64,000 bases of DNA from Pseudomonas fluorescens (GTDB lineage Bacteria; Pseudomonadota; Gammaproteobacteria; Pseudomonadales; Pseudomonadaceae), in the NCBI RefSeq assembly GCF_900215245.1, contig NZ_LT907842.1, positions 3,472,001 to 3,536,000 of the forward strand. The letters run 5' to 3'. Positions 7,635 to 16,624 of the stretch are shown in pieces. Position 1 is the first letter of the stretch; each line of letters begins with the position of its first letter. The translations under genes and the position numbers were made by a program. The notes beneath the pieces were generated by a model, which had not been told where the DNA came from, ran no database searches, and was given only the letters and a program-made list of their open reading frames with translations.

Positions 7635-10088
7635 TCATGGCTGGCGGCACTGGGCCGAGGCGGTTTCGAAATACACCTCGGGGTCGGCGTTTTTCGGCAG
7701 CTCAAAGTCCAGTCGGCAACGCGGTTGCCCGGCGGGTTTGACCCATAACGTGCGCTGTTGCAGCGCGTCAGGCAGGAACACCCGGCTGCCTTCCTGCACC
7801 AAGGTGATGAACTCGCCCTCGGCGTTGCTCACCGTTGCACCGCGTGGCAATGGCTGGCCGGTATCGGTGGTCACGTTGAGCAGCGCTCGACGGGTCAGCG
7901 CCACGCCGAATTGCACCTTGTCGACCGCACCGCGTCCGGCGGCAAGCACGGCAAGGCCGTTGTGGATCTCGGCATTGCGCGGCAGCGAACGCGTTTGTAC
8001 CTCGACCGGGCTGCGGCTGTAGGGGCTGAGTTGCGAGGCCACGGCCTGGCCTTGCCAGTCGGTCCACACCGGGCCGCTTGGGGTTGTGACCTTGATCCCG
8101 GCCATCTCGCCCACCGACACCACCGCAAACGTGTCGCGCACCGGGTAGGGCGAGAAGGTCAGGCCGTCCTCATGCAACACCACGCCGCCGCGGGCGCCAC
8201 CTTGATAGCTGGCGCGTTCGTCGTTGCTGCGGGTGTAGTTGAAGTCCAGCTGGCTGTACCACGGCAGCGCCGATACGCCGATGGATGACTCCACTTCACG
8301 GTCACGGCTGTCGCGTTCCACGCCCACCCGATAGCTCAATTGATCGTTGAGTTGTTCATTCACCCCCATGCCGAGGCGGTGCTCGCCTCCGGTGTTACGC
8401 ACCCAGGCACGCCCACGGCGGGTTTCACCCAGCGGCACACTGATATTCAGGTAAATGCTGTTGTCGTTCTGCTGGCGCCCGCCGACTTGCCATTCGGCAC
8501 TGGCCGATAGCGACACGCGGCCAACGCTGGTGCCCCAGGAGGCCAATGCCCGGCTGCTGCTTTCACCGTTGTATGAGGCCGTGCGCGAGACGCCGGCGCT
8601 GAACGTACCCAGCGCCGGATGCGCCCAGGAGGCGGTCAGGCTCTGCTGGTCGCGGTAGCGTGAACGCTGTTGGTCCTTGTTGTTGCCGACATAGGTTGAA
8701 TCTTCGAGGTCGCGGTAACCCTGGGAGCGCCAGGAGCCTGCGCTGCTCACCGCCCAGCTGTCGCTCAAGCGCTGGGACCAGGACAGGTCGCTCTGCACGC
8801 CGCGTTCGGTCCCCTGTTGTTTGGGGCTGGCCTGTGCTGCCTGTGCGGAAAACTGCAATTGGCTGTCCGGCCAGGGCAACCAGCCCAGGCTCGCACCCGC
8901 TGAGTGATAGGCGTCTGCCATCAGCCCGCCGGCGCTGAGGCTGAGTTGCGGGTGCAGCGGGCCGCTCCAGCCCGCGCTGACCACCCAGGGCTCGCGGGCG
9001 TCGCTGTCGCCGATCTGCCGCACGCGCCCGGCCGCCACTGAATAGCCGGGTGCCGGCAGGCCCAGGCCGAGCATCGCGGCGGGCACGCTGAAACGACGTT
9101 CTTCGCCCGTGGTTTCCTTGACCGTGACTTCCACATCGGAGCGGCTGTTCAAGCGGCGTACATCGCTCAGGGAAAACGGCCCGGCCGGCACCACGGTGGA
9201 GTGAATCAACGCGCCGTTTTGGCGGATCTCGACCTGGGCCGGGCTGTTGGCGATACCGGTGATGGTTGCGCCCTGGTTCTGGTCTTGCAGCGCGGTTTCG
9301 GTCAGTACCTGGGCGCCGGTAATCTGCGTACCGGCCAGCACCGGGTTGTAGAGGCTGATTTGCCCGGCCTGCAGCACCGCCTGCTGTTCGGCAAAGGTGC
9401 GTTGGGCGTAGGCGTCCAGGTGGGTGGTGCGCGACCGGCTGTCCTGCCAGGTCTTGACCTGCCGGCTGCGCACGATCCAGTCACCGGCGTTAAAGCCGAC
9501 CTCGGTGTTGGCCGAGCCGAAGCGGCTGTTGTTGTCGCCGAACTCGTTGTACAGGCCGGTCAAATCGTAGTTGAGCAGCAGGGCCTGGCCGCCGGTCTGG
9601 TAGCCGGAGATATCTTGCTGGGCCGGGCGCAGGGCATCGGTGGGCACCACCAGGGCCAGGTTCAGGGTGGCCGGGTCTTGCTCGATCACCGTTTGCGGGT
9701 AGCGTTCGATAAAACGATGGCAGGTGGTCGTCCCATCGTCATCGGGCACCATCAGGTTGCCGGTATCGAGTAAGGCACGGCTGAAACACAAGCCGCCCTG
9801 GTGGTCGAATTCCACGTCCACTCGGCCTCGGCGCTGGCCGTTGACCGTCACGTTGACGGCATGCCGGCCCGCGGCGAAACGCGGAGCCTGCAACAGCAGG
9901 TTGGCGAGCTCTGGGTCGATGCCACGCCGGGACAGGGTCTGGGGGTCGAACGCGCCGGCGATCAGGTCATTCGCCAGCACGGCCTCGGCCGGTAGTACGC
10001 CGCTCAGGGTCAGCGCCATACTCGTCAGGATCCGGCGTGCGCGGGGGGGCAAAACGCCAGGCATGGCGTTGCCGTCGCGTTCAGTCAT
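7635..10088 (-). CDS. Outer-membrane fimbrial usher (PapC/FimD family)
   Basis: 817-residue usher, the normal length. The signal peptide is around LTLSGVLPAEAVLA. The N-terminal chaperone-binding domain starts with DLIAGAFDPQTLSRRGIDPEL and has GRVDVEFD, a cysteine pair (CFS and TCHRF) and the conserved LNYDLTGLYNEF strand opening the barrel. The barrel contains the plug region (ITGIANSPAQVEIRQNGALI), and the C-terminal domains include a late cysteine pair (RCRLDFELP and AQCRQ). It exports and assembles chaperone-bound subunits. ATG 10088 is preferred to the longer start at 10139. It lies between the chaperone and the two-domain protein in one operon. Confidence 0.92.
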   Translation of the reverse strand: MTERDGNAMPGVLPPRARRILTSMALTLSGVLPAEAVLANDLIAGAFDPQTLSRRGIDPELANLLLQAPRFAAGRHAVNVTVNGQRRGRVDVEFDHQGGLCFSRALLDTGNLMVPDDDGTTTCHRFIERYPQTVIEQDPATLNLALVVPTDALRPAQQDISGYQTGGQALLLNYDLTGLYNEFGDNNSRFGSANTEVGFNAGDWIVRSRQVKTWQDSRSRTTHLDAYAQRTFAEQQAVLQAGQISLYNPVLAGTQITGAQVLTETALQDQNQGATITGIANSPAQVEIRQNGALIHSTVVPAGPFSLSDVRRLNSRSDVEVTVKETTGEERRFSVPAAMLGLGLPAPGYSVAAGRVRQIGDSDAREPWVVSAGWSGPLHPQLSLSAGGLMADAYHSAGASLGWLPWPDSQLQFSAQAAQASPKQQGTERGVQSDLSWSQRLSDSWAVSSAGSWRSQGYRDLEDSTYVGNNKDQQRSRYRDQQSLTASWAHPALGTFSAGVSRTASYNGESSSRALASWGTSVGRVSLSASAEWQVGGRQQNDNSIYLNISVPLGETRRGRAWVRNTGGEHRLGMGVNEQLNDQLSYRVGVERDSRDREVESSIGVSALPWYSQLDFNYTRSNDERASYQGGARGGVVLHEDGLTFSPYPVRDTFAVVSVGEMAGIKVTTPSGPVWTDWQGQAVASQLSPYSRSPVEVQTRSLPRNAEIHNGLAVLAAGRGAVDKVQFGVALTRRALLNVTTDTGQPLPRGATVSNAEGEFITLVQEGSRVFLPDALQQRTLWVKPAGQPRCRLDFELPKNADPEVYFETASAQCRQP

Positions 10089-10145
10089 TGCTGTGCTCAC
10101 AAGGTCGTACTCAAGTATTGGGTGGCCTTGGCAAGCCACTCTTTT

Positions 10146-10883
10146 TTATAGGGTGATCGGTGCTTCGTAAGGCGCTACGGCAAAGCCGTACACGGTGGCC
10201 GGTTGCAGCTGTACGCGGGTGGCGCCGGAGCCGGAGGCCGTCACGGTGAGGGTTTCCCCCGGTAGTACATAGGTGCGTGGCAGCAACGCCGAACCACTGC
10301 CGGGCAGCAGCCGCAGCTCCTGGGACAGGCGCACCACGTAAGGGCTCGGGTTGTGCACGCTCAATTGGTCGCGCGTGATGCGCCACTCCAGCCCGGTCCA
10401 GGGCGTGCGATTGGGGGCCAGGCCTTTGGGGTGCACAATTACCGGCAGATTCTGGCGCACCGTCACCCCCACCTGCGCGTGCCCGGCCTGGGCTGTCGAG
10501 CGGCCCTGGGGCATGCCTTCGAAGATCACCCGCTTCAGGCGTTGGGTGGTCAGCGGCTCGGGTGATTGCAGGATGAAGCGGATGAGTTGGCTTTTGCCGG
10601 GCTCGACCCTGGCCAGCGGCGGGGTGACAAACAGCAGCGTCGCGGTGTCTTCGGGAATGTCTTCAAGGGTGACATGCAGCAGGGCCAACTTGTCATCGGT
10701 GTTGGTCACGGTGACCGAGGCTTCACCCTCAGCTTCGTTGACGATCACCACCGAGGTGTCAGGCACCATGCCGTCGGCCAGTGCGACGCCAGGGCCACCG
10801 CCCGCCAAGGTCAGCGCACCGAGGTACAGACCTGTGAGGCGAGCAAGGATGAACGCGCGGGTGAAAAAGGGCAGGGCAGTCAT
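10146..10883 (-). CDS. Periplasmic fimbrial chaperone (PapD-like)
   Basis: 245 residues with a signal peptide ending near GVALA. The N-terminal immunoglobulin-like domain shows SVVIVNEAEGEASVTVTN and the edge strand. LFVTPPLARVEPGKSQLIRF and LKRVIFEGMPQ match the classical chaperone motifs (basic residue before the F-E-x-x-P turn). The second domain is short, with LQPATVYGFAVAP. It should complete pilin folds in the periplasm and hand them to the usher encoded next. It starts two bases after the upstream DUF1120 stop, so it is co-translated. Confidence 0.9.
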   Translation of the reverse strand: MTALPFFTRAFILARLTGLYLGALTLAGGGPGVALADGMVPDTSVVIVNEAEGEASVTVTNTDDKLALLHVTLEDIPEDTATLLFVTPPLARVEPGKSQLIRFILQSPEPLTTQRLKRVIFEGMPQGRSTAQAGHAQVGVTVRQNLPVIVHPKGLAPNRTPWTGLEWRITRDQLSVHNPSPYVVRLSQELRLLPGSGSALLPRTYVLPGETLTVTASGSGATRVQLQPATVYGFAVAPYEAPITL

Positions 10884-10885
10884 GG

Positions 10886-11515
10886 CTACAAATACCTCAG
10901 GTCTAGCACGATGGAGCCGTCCATCGGCACTTCCTGGTCGAGGGTCAAATAGGCGGCAGCGTTGATGGACGTATTGACGTGCAACGTAGCGTTCAGCAGG
11001 CGATGGGGTTCGGGCACCAGCGTGCCTGGCCGGGCAAAGCCCATGTAGTTGTTCGGGAAGGCATTGGATTCTGGGAACCAGGTTTCACCCTGGTTGCTGG
11101 ACGCCAGCACCAGTACGCGTTCGCCGTCCCCCGTCGCGTCACGAAGGGCCAGGGAAACACTGCCCAGCCGTTCGCTGGGGACATGCATGTTGTGGCCCAG
11201 CCCGTAATAAAATCCCGGGCCCACAGAGGAATCGGCGCGATTGTCCACGCCCACCAGCACGAACAGCACCGGCTGGTTACAGCTCACATTCAGGTCCAGT
11301 GCCTGGGTGGGCAGCGTGGTGAATTCGTACTGGTTGAGACTGCGTGCTGGCACCCTGCCGTGGTCGACGATGCCATTGGCGGACAACGTCGGCGTACAGG
11401 CATTGGGGGTGATCAGGCCGGTGACGTTCAACTCGGTGCTGGGCGCCGCCATTACCAGCGCGCTGGTGCCGAGCAGGTAAAGCAGGCCAAGCAAGCGTGA
11501 AAAGGTGTGCTTCAT
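10886..11515 (-). CDS. DUF1120 fimbrial-type subunit
   Basis: 209 residues: signal peptide ending LVMAA, then PSTELNVTGLITPNACTPTL, second cysteine in NVSCNQPV, and C-terminus VLDLRYL. It sits directly upstream of the chaperone, two bases apart. The middle differs from its paralogues (SNQGETWFPESNAFPNNYMG), as expected for surface-exposed loops of a pilin. Confidence 0.8.
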   Translation of the reverse strand: MKHTFSRLLGLLYLLGTSALVMAAPSTELNVTGLITPNACTPTLSANGIVDHGRVPARSLNQYEFTTLPTQALDLNVSCNQPVLFVLVGVDNRADSSVGPGFYYGLGHNMHVPSERLGSVSLALRDATGDGERVLVLASSNQGETWFPESNAFPNNYMGFARPGTLVPEPHRLLNATLHVNTSINAAAYLTLDQEVPMDGSIVLDLRYL

Positions 11516-11600
11516 GGGGAGAGACCGGCTGCCTTGTTCATCGTGTGTGGACGTGACAAGGGCAGGCGCGAAGGCCTGCCGTTGCTTGAGTCGGTTGCCG

Positions 11601-12224
11601 TTACAAGTAGCGCACGGTGAGGGTTACCGAGCCGTCGATGGGGGCTTCGTTGGTAAGGTCAAGGCCGCTGGTTTTGGCGATAAAAGGCATGACCCTCAGG
11701 TCTGCAGCCCACTGTTGGACTGGGGTCGGCAAATCGATACCGGTGGGTGCCGGCGCGATGAGGTTGCCGCGCATCAGGTAGCTCTCGGAATCCCAAGTGA
11801 CGCCGTTGTCGTAGGAACCAACGGTCCTGACTGGCACCCCATCGGCGACTGAGCTCAACAGCCGTAAGCTCATGCCGCCAAGTTTTTGCGTGCCGTTGAT
11901 CAGGCCCAGACCAAATTCCATGAAGTCGTTATTGGCGTCGGAGCCTTCACGGTTGTCCTTGGCCTCCATCGCCATCAGGGTGGCAGCGTCACAGGTGACG
12001 GAGAATTGCACTATTTGAGTGGGTAGAAAGGTCTGTTGGTCGGCTTTCAGATCCTTGGCCGAAATCTTGCCATAGTCCACGGTCCCACCGCCGGACAGCG
12101 CCGGGGTACAGGCGCTTGGGGTAATCAGGCCTTTGACGGTCAGGTCGACGCTGGAGGCGGCGAACGTGTGGGCACTGGCAATCAGCAGCGCGGTGGTGGC
12201 AAGTGATTTGAAGGCGATGTTCAT
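11601..12224 (-). CDS. DUF1120 fimbrial-type subunit
   Basis: 207 residues: signal peptide ending AHTFAA, mature start SSVDLTVKGLITPSACTP, second cysteine in SVTCDAAT, KDNREG motif, YL ending (TLTVRYL). It is very similar in its first 60 residues to the subunits at 12910-13539 and 5178-5804. The 85-base gap to the next gene is the largest within the operon. Pilin role inferred. Confidence 0.8.
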   Translation of the reverse strand: MNIAFKSLATTALLIASAHTFAASSVDLTVKGLITPSACTPALSGGGTVDYGKISAKDLKADQQTFLPTQIVQFSVTCDAATLMAMEAKDNREGSDANNDFMEFGLGLINGTQKLGGMSLRLLSSVADGVPVRTVGSYDNGVTWDSESYLMRGNLIAPAPTGIDLPTPVQQWAADLRVMPFIAKTSGLDLTNEAPIDGSVTLTVRYL

Positions 12225-12257
12225 GATGTTGTTCCTGAGTGGAGTAAGAGAAAAGGC

Positions 12258-12881
12258 TTACCAGTACTTGAGTTGAAGGGTGGCCAGGCCGTCGATTGGC
12301 ACCTCGTCAAGTAAGGTCAAGTCGCTGGCGGGCGCGATCATGGTGAACGCCCGCAACCGCGCGCTCAGGGTTTGCACGGCAATCGGCGTATAGGCATCGC
12401 CGGGCGCAGCGAACGAGGTCATGCCGGTGTGGCCGAGGTACGCAGAGGGGCGCCAGGTGGCGCCGCCGTCATTGGAGAGGATGGCGTCTACCGGCGTGTT
12501 GTCGGCGATCGGGTCGAACAGGCCGAACGCCACGCTGCCGAGCCGCTGGTCATCGTTGACCATGCCCAGCCCATGCAGCGCGGGGTTGATCGCCGAGCTG
12601 CCGGCGCGGTTGTCCACGGTGGTCAGGGTGAAAAACGTCGGCCCTTCACACTGCACCTCCAGGAGCATCTCGGCGGCTTGCAGGCTGGTGGGTTTCTGCG
12701 GGTTCAGGTCCTTGGCCGTCAATTTGCCATGGTCGACGACGCCGCCACCGGACAAGCTCGGCGTGCAAGAGGCCGGGGTGATGATCCCGCTGACGCTCAA
12801 GTCCGTACTACTGGCGGCCAGGACGGGGCTGGCGCCGGTAATCAACAGTGTCGCGGCGAGGGTGATGAGGGGTCGAGACAT
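12258..12881 (-). CDS. DUF1120 fimbrial-type subunit
   Basis: 207 residues: signal peptide ending SPVLAA, then SSTDLSVSGIITPASCTPSL, second cysteine in EVQCEGPT, VDNRAG motif. It ends TLQLKYW, the only paralogue here with tryptophan instead of leucine as last residue. In operon with the flanking subunits (33- and 28-base gaps). Pilin role inferred. Confidence 0.8.
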   Translation of the reverse strand: MSRPLITLAATLLITGASPVLAASSTDLSVSGIITPASCTPSLSGGGVVDHGKLTAKDLNPQKPTSLQAAEMLLEVQCEGPTFFTLTTVDNRAGSSAINPALHGLGMVNDDQRLGSVAFGLFDPIADNTPVDAILSNDGGATWRPSAYLGHTGMTSFAAPGDAYTPIAVQTLSARLRAFTMIAPASDLTLLDEVPIDGLATLQLKYW

Positions 12882-12909
12882 TGGGTCACATCCTGTGAGT
12901 GGGGGGTGT

Positions 12910-13539
12910 TTACAAGTACTTCACTTCAACCGTGGCGGAGCCGTTGAGGGGGACTTCTTCAGTCAGGTCCATCCCCGCCGTGGGGGCGATCATGCTTTGC
13001 ACGTGAAGGTCTGCCGTCACTTGCTGGATGGCGATGGGTGCCCAACTGCCCGTCGAGCGATCGCCAAACGAGGCGAAGTTAGCGACGGGCCAAACCTCGT
13101 CCGAATCAAGTCGCCCCCAGGTGAGGCCCTGATCACTGGATTGAATGGCGGAAATCGTCGCGCCGTCGGCCATCGCGTTGGCGAGCGTCAAGGAGAAATC
13201 CCCGAGTTTTTTGTCGCCCACCAAACCCAGGCCGTAGGTGTTCGCCGGGTCATGGGCGTTGCCTTGGTTGTCCGTGCCCTTCAGGGCCAGCAGGGTGGGT
13301 GCATCGCAGGTGATCGCCAGTTGCAGGAAGTGATTGCCAATGATCGTCCAGCCGGTCGGGCTCAAATCCCTGGCGGCGAGTTTTCCGTGATCGACGACCC
13401 CGCCGCTTGAAAGGCTGGGGGTGCAGGCGCTGGGCGTAATCAGGCCCTTGACGGTGAGGTCCACGCTGCTCGCGGCAAAAACGGTTGAGACACTCATCAG
13501 CAACAGGGCGGTGCTTATCAGAGCGGAAGACTTGTTCAT
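12910..13539 (-). CDS. DUF1120 fimbrial-type subunit (first gene of operon)
   Basis: 209 residues from ATG 13539 (a longer frame to 13614 lacks a signal peptide at its start). Signal peptide MNKSSALISTALLLMSVST to VFAA, then SSVDLTVKGLITPSACTPSL, second cysteine in AITCDAPT, and ending VEVKYL. As the promoter-proximal subunit it is the best candidate for the major fibre subunit. That is inference from gene position only. Confidence 0.8.
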   Translation of the reverse strand: MNKSSALISTALLLMSVSTVFAASSVDLTVKGLITPSACTPSLSSGGVVDHGKLAARDLSPTGWTIIGNHFLQLAITCDAPTLLALKGTDNQGNAHDPANTYGLGLVGDKKLGDFSLTLANAMADGATISAIQSSDQGLTWGRLDSDEVWPVANFASFGDRSTGSWAPIAIQQVTADLHVQSMIAPTAGMDLTEEVPLNGSATVEVKYL

Positions 13540-13996
13540 TTCAATAGTTCCAGTACGGGCCAGATTGTCGAGTGATGCCATGGCGGCACTCGCTGACGTT
13601 GTCGACGAGTGCAAGGCGGTTTTTCATGTTTTCAGGGTGGCCCGAGAGGGGTGCAGGCTGACCCTGATAAGAGTGGGCAGCAATTTAGCGAGGGGGCGGC
13701 GGCGGGGAAATACAACAATTACGACAATGGTGCCGAGCAGAGAAAAAGCTATCGTTTGTGTCGGAATAGTTAACTGGAAAATGTAGGCAAGTTATCAGTT
13801 TCGTAGTTGTTGTATCGCCAGGCGGGTGGCAAAGAAGCTAGGTTGGCTTTGCGATGGCGGTCACTTTGGGCTCTTTCTGGCACTGCAAGGGTGCCTTGCC
13901 TTTGTTTGACTGTCGCGTCAGCGCTCCTCACTCAGTCCCAGGCTTTGCTCCTGAGCCAGGGCCGCTGCACCATCGACAACGACAAGGTGAGCGAGA
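13540..13996. other. Divergent intergenic region between fimbrial operon and phosphorelay genes
   Basis: 457 bases with no gene I can support. The part at about 13680-13800 is distinctly AT-richer than its surroundings and is the likely promoter area for the leftward DUF1120 operon. AAGGTGA at 13984-13990 is the ribosome site of the next gene. No clear sigma-70 hexamer pair or terminator could be picked with confidence. Confidence 0.5.
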
Positions 13997-14785
13997 GTGC
14001 TTTCGAGCGATGTCTCTTCGCATTTCTCCCCCCCGGATCACTGGCGGCACAGAGCGGTTTTGGTGGCGGAAGACCATTCGGCCTATCGGGCGCTGCTGGG
14101 TTGGTTCCTGGAAAAGCTCGGGGTCGGCCACGAGTTGGTCGGTCACGGTGGCGAAGGCTTGGCGGCCATTGCGCGTCGGCGCTTCGACCTGGTGATCAGC
14201 GATTGCCATATGCCCTTTATGGATGGCTATGCGCTGGCCCGTGCCATCCGTCTGCACGAGCAGCAGAACGGCCACCGGCGGGTGCCGATCATCGCGCTCA
14301 CAGCCACCCTGTTGCCCTACGATGCCCAGCGCTGTCGCGATGCCGGGATGGATGCCTGGTTGCTCAAGCCGCTGACGTTTGAGCAGCTACGCGATGTGCT
14401 TGTGTACTGGCTCGCGGGGCCACCGGATGAAGTTTCACCTGCCACGCCTGGCGCTTCAACGGCCTTGCCCACGCGAGCGGACATGATCCGCACCTTCGGC
14501 AGCGCAGAGGTGGTGGAGCAGATGTTGGGCAGGCTTTTGCTTGAAGCCCGCAAGGATTGCGCAGGGCTGGCCCACGCGCGGATCACCGGCCACACCCAGG
14601 TCACGCTGGAACTGCTGCACCGTCTGTTGGGAAGCCTGGCGTTTTTAGGCTGTGATGACCTGGAGGCGCAGGGCGGTTTATTGATCCAGCAGGTCCGCGC
14701 CCACGGAGCAGGGGTGAACCGGGATAGGCTGGAAGCGTTTGAGGCAGACATCGAACGCTACTTCGCGTACCTGAGCGCGCTGTGA
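13997..14785 (+). CDS. Receiver-HPt phosphorelay protein (no kinase domain)
   Basis: 262 residues. Residues 19-135 form a response-regulator receiver: acidic pair E25-D26, phospho-acceptor D69 in LVISD, T102 in ALTA and K124 in LLKP. Residues about 160-255 form an HPt domain with phospho-histidine H208 in LLHRLLGS. This is the C-terminal architecture of BvgS/EvgS-type hybrid kinases, but no kinase or sensor part precedes it. The frame is closed by a TGA at 13988, and a GTG start with AAGGTGA six bases upstream gives a proper beginning. It likely relays phosphate from an unlinked hybrid kinase to the response regulator encoded next, and so controls the adjacent fibre genes. Confidence 0.82.
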   Translation: MLSSDVSSHFSPPDHWRHRAVLVAEDHSAYRALLGWFLEKLGVGHELVGHGGEGLAAIARRRFDLVISDCHMPFMDGYALARAIRLHEQQNGHRRVPIIALTATLLPYDAQRCRDAGMDAWLLKPLTFEQLRDVLVYWLAGPPDEVSPATPGASTALPTRADMIRTFGSAEVVEQMLGRLLLEARKDCAGLAHARITGHTQVTLELLHRLLGSLAFLGCDDLEAQGGLLIQQVRAHGAGVNRDRLEAFEADIERYFAYLSAL

Positions 14786-14992
14786 ACATTCAGCGGGCGA
14801 GTGGATTTGTAGGAATTTATTCTTCTGATATGTAGCTTTTGTATGTGGGTGTTTTCCTTTTGTTTTGTAGGTTTAAGTTCACCCTCTACCGGGCATTGGG
14901 CGCGGCAGAAAAGTGCGTTTGCCGGGCGGTTGTTGAAGATCGCTGACGGGGGTATTTTGCCGCGATCATATTGCCATCATCCGTGAGTATTT

Positions 14993-15628
14993 ATGCTTCG
15001 AGTAATAATTGCCGACGATCATCCCATTGTGCGCATTGGGCAAAAGGTGGTGATTGAGGCGAGCGGTAAGTGCAAAGTCGTCGGCGAAGCCAGCGGCCCC
15101 GATGATTTGCTGGTGCTGTTGAGCACCACGCCCTGTGACGTGCTGGTGACCGATTTCGCCATGCCGGGCGGGCGTCAGGCTGACGGCTATGCGTTGCTGA
15201 GCCTGTTACAGCGCCAATACCCCTTGATGCCGGTGATTCTGGTGACCATGTTCGCGAATATCGCCACCCTGCGCGCTTCCTTTGCCCAAGGCGCGCGCGC
15301 CATTGTCGCCAAGAACGCCTCGGCCAAGGAGTTGCCCTCGGCCATCCAGGCAGTGACCAAAGGCCAGACGTTTGCCAGCGAATGTTTGCGTGCGCAGTTG
15401 AGCGAGGCCGGCACAGGCGACTTGTCGCAAACCCCGCAGTTGTCCGGCAAGGAACGGGAAGTGGTGCGCATGCTCGCCAGCGGCATGACCGTCAGCCAGA
15501 TTGCGGCACGGGTCAATCGCAGTATTTCCACGATCAGCAAACAGAAAAGTACAGCCATGAGCCGGCTGTGTATTTCTACGGATGTGGACTTGTTCGCGTA
15601 TGCGCGCTCAGCCGGAATGGTGCCGTAG
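14993..15628 (+). CDS. NarL/RcsB-family response regulator
   Basis: 211 residues. The receiver has D8-D9, phospho-acceptor D54 (LVTDFAMPGG), a Thr in ILVTMF and the Lys in IVAKNAS. The C-terminal LuxR-type helix-turn-helix (about 148-205) reads LSGKEREVVRMLASGM, then TVSQIAARVNRSISTISKQK. The receiver-linker pattern is that of the BvgA/EvgA/RocA1/RcsB group, which commonly controls fimbriae. It lies between the receiver-HPt gene and an extra DUF1120 gene and diverges from the usher operon, so it is the likely transcription factor for the fibre locus. Confidence 0.87.
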   Translation: MLRVIIADDHPIVRIGQKVVIEASGKCKVVGEASGPDDLLVLLSTTPCDVLVTDFAMPGGRQADGYALLSLLQRQYPLMPVILVTMFANIATLRASFAQGARAIVAKNASAKELPSAIQAVTKGQTFASECLRAQLSEAGTGDLSQTPQLSGKEREVVRMLASGMTVSQIAARVNRSISTISKQKSTAMSRLCISTDVDLFAYARSAGMVP

Positions 15629-15733
15629 AAAACCCCTGTTTATGCCGGTGGTTTAATAAGTAACGCCAGGGCAGGGATTCGTATTACTTGTATTTAGTGT
15701 GAGCAATGTTTTCGATAACTTGGCTGGGTTCTT

Positions 15734-15748
15734 CTGCACTTAGTGCAG
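15734..15748. promoter_or_regulatory. Perfect 15-bp palindrome upstream of the eighth DUF1120 gene
   Basis: CTGCACT and AGTGCAG are separated by one base, about 110 bases before the DUF1120 start at 15857. No T-run follows, so a protein-binding site is more likely than a terminator. The regulator is unknown; the neighbouring NarL-type protein is the obvious candidate. Confidence 0.4.
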
Positions 15749-15856
15749 TGGCGGCGTTACCTTTAAACTCTATTAATTGAGTCGAACTTTCAGGTTGTTT
15801 ACATCGCTCTGTGCGCTGTTCAATCTGTTACTAATCGACCGAACGTGAGCATTGAT

Positions 15857-16525
15857 ATGCACCCTTCTCGTGTCATGATCGCTGGCGCATTTTTGTTGGC
15901 CGGTGTTTCTGCTGTTTCGACTGTAATGGCCGCATCAAACGTGGACCTCAGTGTGGTCGGTAAAATCATCCCGTCGGCCTGTACGCCCACTTTGTCCAAT
16001 GGCGGGATAGTGGACCATGGGAAAATCGCGCTGCAGGATTTCCCCGCCTATGGCTATAAAGCCCTTCCACAGGCAACGGTTCAGTTGGAGGTGACCTGTA
16101 ATGCGCCGATGCTGATGGCGGTCAAGGCCATCGATAACCGCGTAGGGACTGCGATTCCAGCTTATCCGACCGATCCGTCATCCTCACTGAGCCGCTTTGG
16201 CTTGGGCTTGACCAGTGACGATAAAATGATCGGTTGGTATGAGCTGAAGCTGGTCAATGCTACTGCTGATGGTGCGCCGGGTGCTTTGATCGAGGCCGTG
16301 AATGTGACGGGCCCCTGGTTCGATGCCAATGCAAATACGATTTGGCAGCCAGGCTGGATGCGCACCGTCAGAGACTCCAGTAGCGCCGAGATGACGCCTT
16401 TACCGGTGATGGCCTTCACCGCAGACGTGGTGGTGCTTACCACCCTCACGGAAAGAAGAAATCTGCCAGTGACCGAAGAAACCCCAATGGACGGTAGCGC
16501 CACTGTGGAAGTCAATTACCTCTAA
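15857..16525 (+). CDS. DUF1120 fimbrial-type subunit, separate transcript
   Basis: 222 residues from ATG 15857 (GTGAG seven bases upstream; a GTG at 15845 would add four residues). Signal peptide ending TVMAA, then SNVDLSVVGKIIPSACTPTL, second cysteine in EVTCNAPM, IDNRVG motif, ending VEVNYL. It carries the same pilin-like ends as the usher-operon subunits but lies on the other strand behind the response regulator, with its own 228-base leader. It may be an alternative subunit under different control. Confidence 0.78.
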   Translation: MHPSRVMIAGAFLLAGVSAVSTVMAASNVDLSVVGKIIPSACTPTLSNGGIVDHGKIALQDFPAYGYKALPQATVQLEVTCNAPMLMAVKAIDNRVGTAIPAYPTDPSSSLSRFGLGLTSDDKMIGWYELKLVNATADGAPGALIEAVNVTGPWFDANANTIWQPGWMRTVRDSSSAEMTPLPVMAFTADVVVLTTLTERRNLPVTEETPMDGSATVEVNYL

Positions 16526-16624
16526 CCCTACCGTGCATCACTCATTCCCGTGGCGAATGGCATGGCTTTCCTCTGCTGTGCAGACTATCTTTCAGCACTC
16601 CTGACCATCGTGCGAAGCCTGCCC

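Noticed and set aside
7441..7741. Plus-strand frames inside the usher/two-domain junction
   Set aside because: Short shadows over well-supported minus-strand genes with coupled starts and stops.
14027..14033. Run of seven C as a phase-variation switch
   Set aside because: The tract is short and in a GC-rich genome such runs are common. The frame through it is open and has a good start, so no need to invoke slippage; kept only as a remark.
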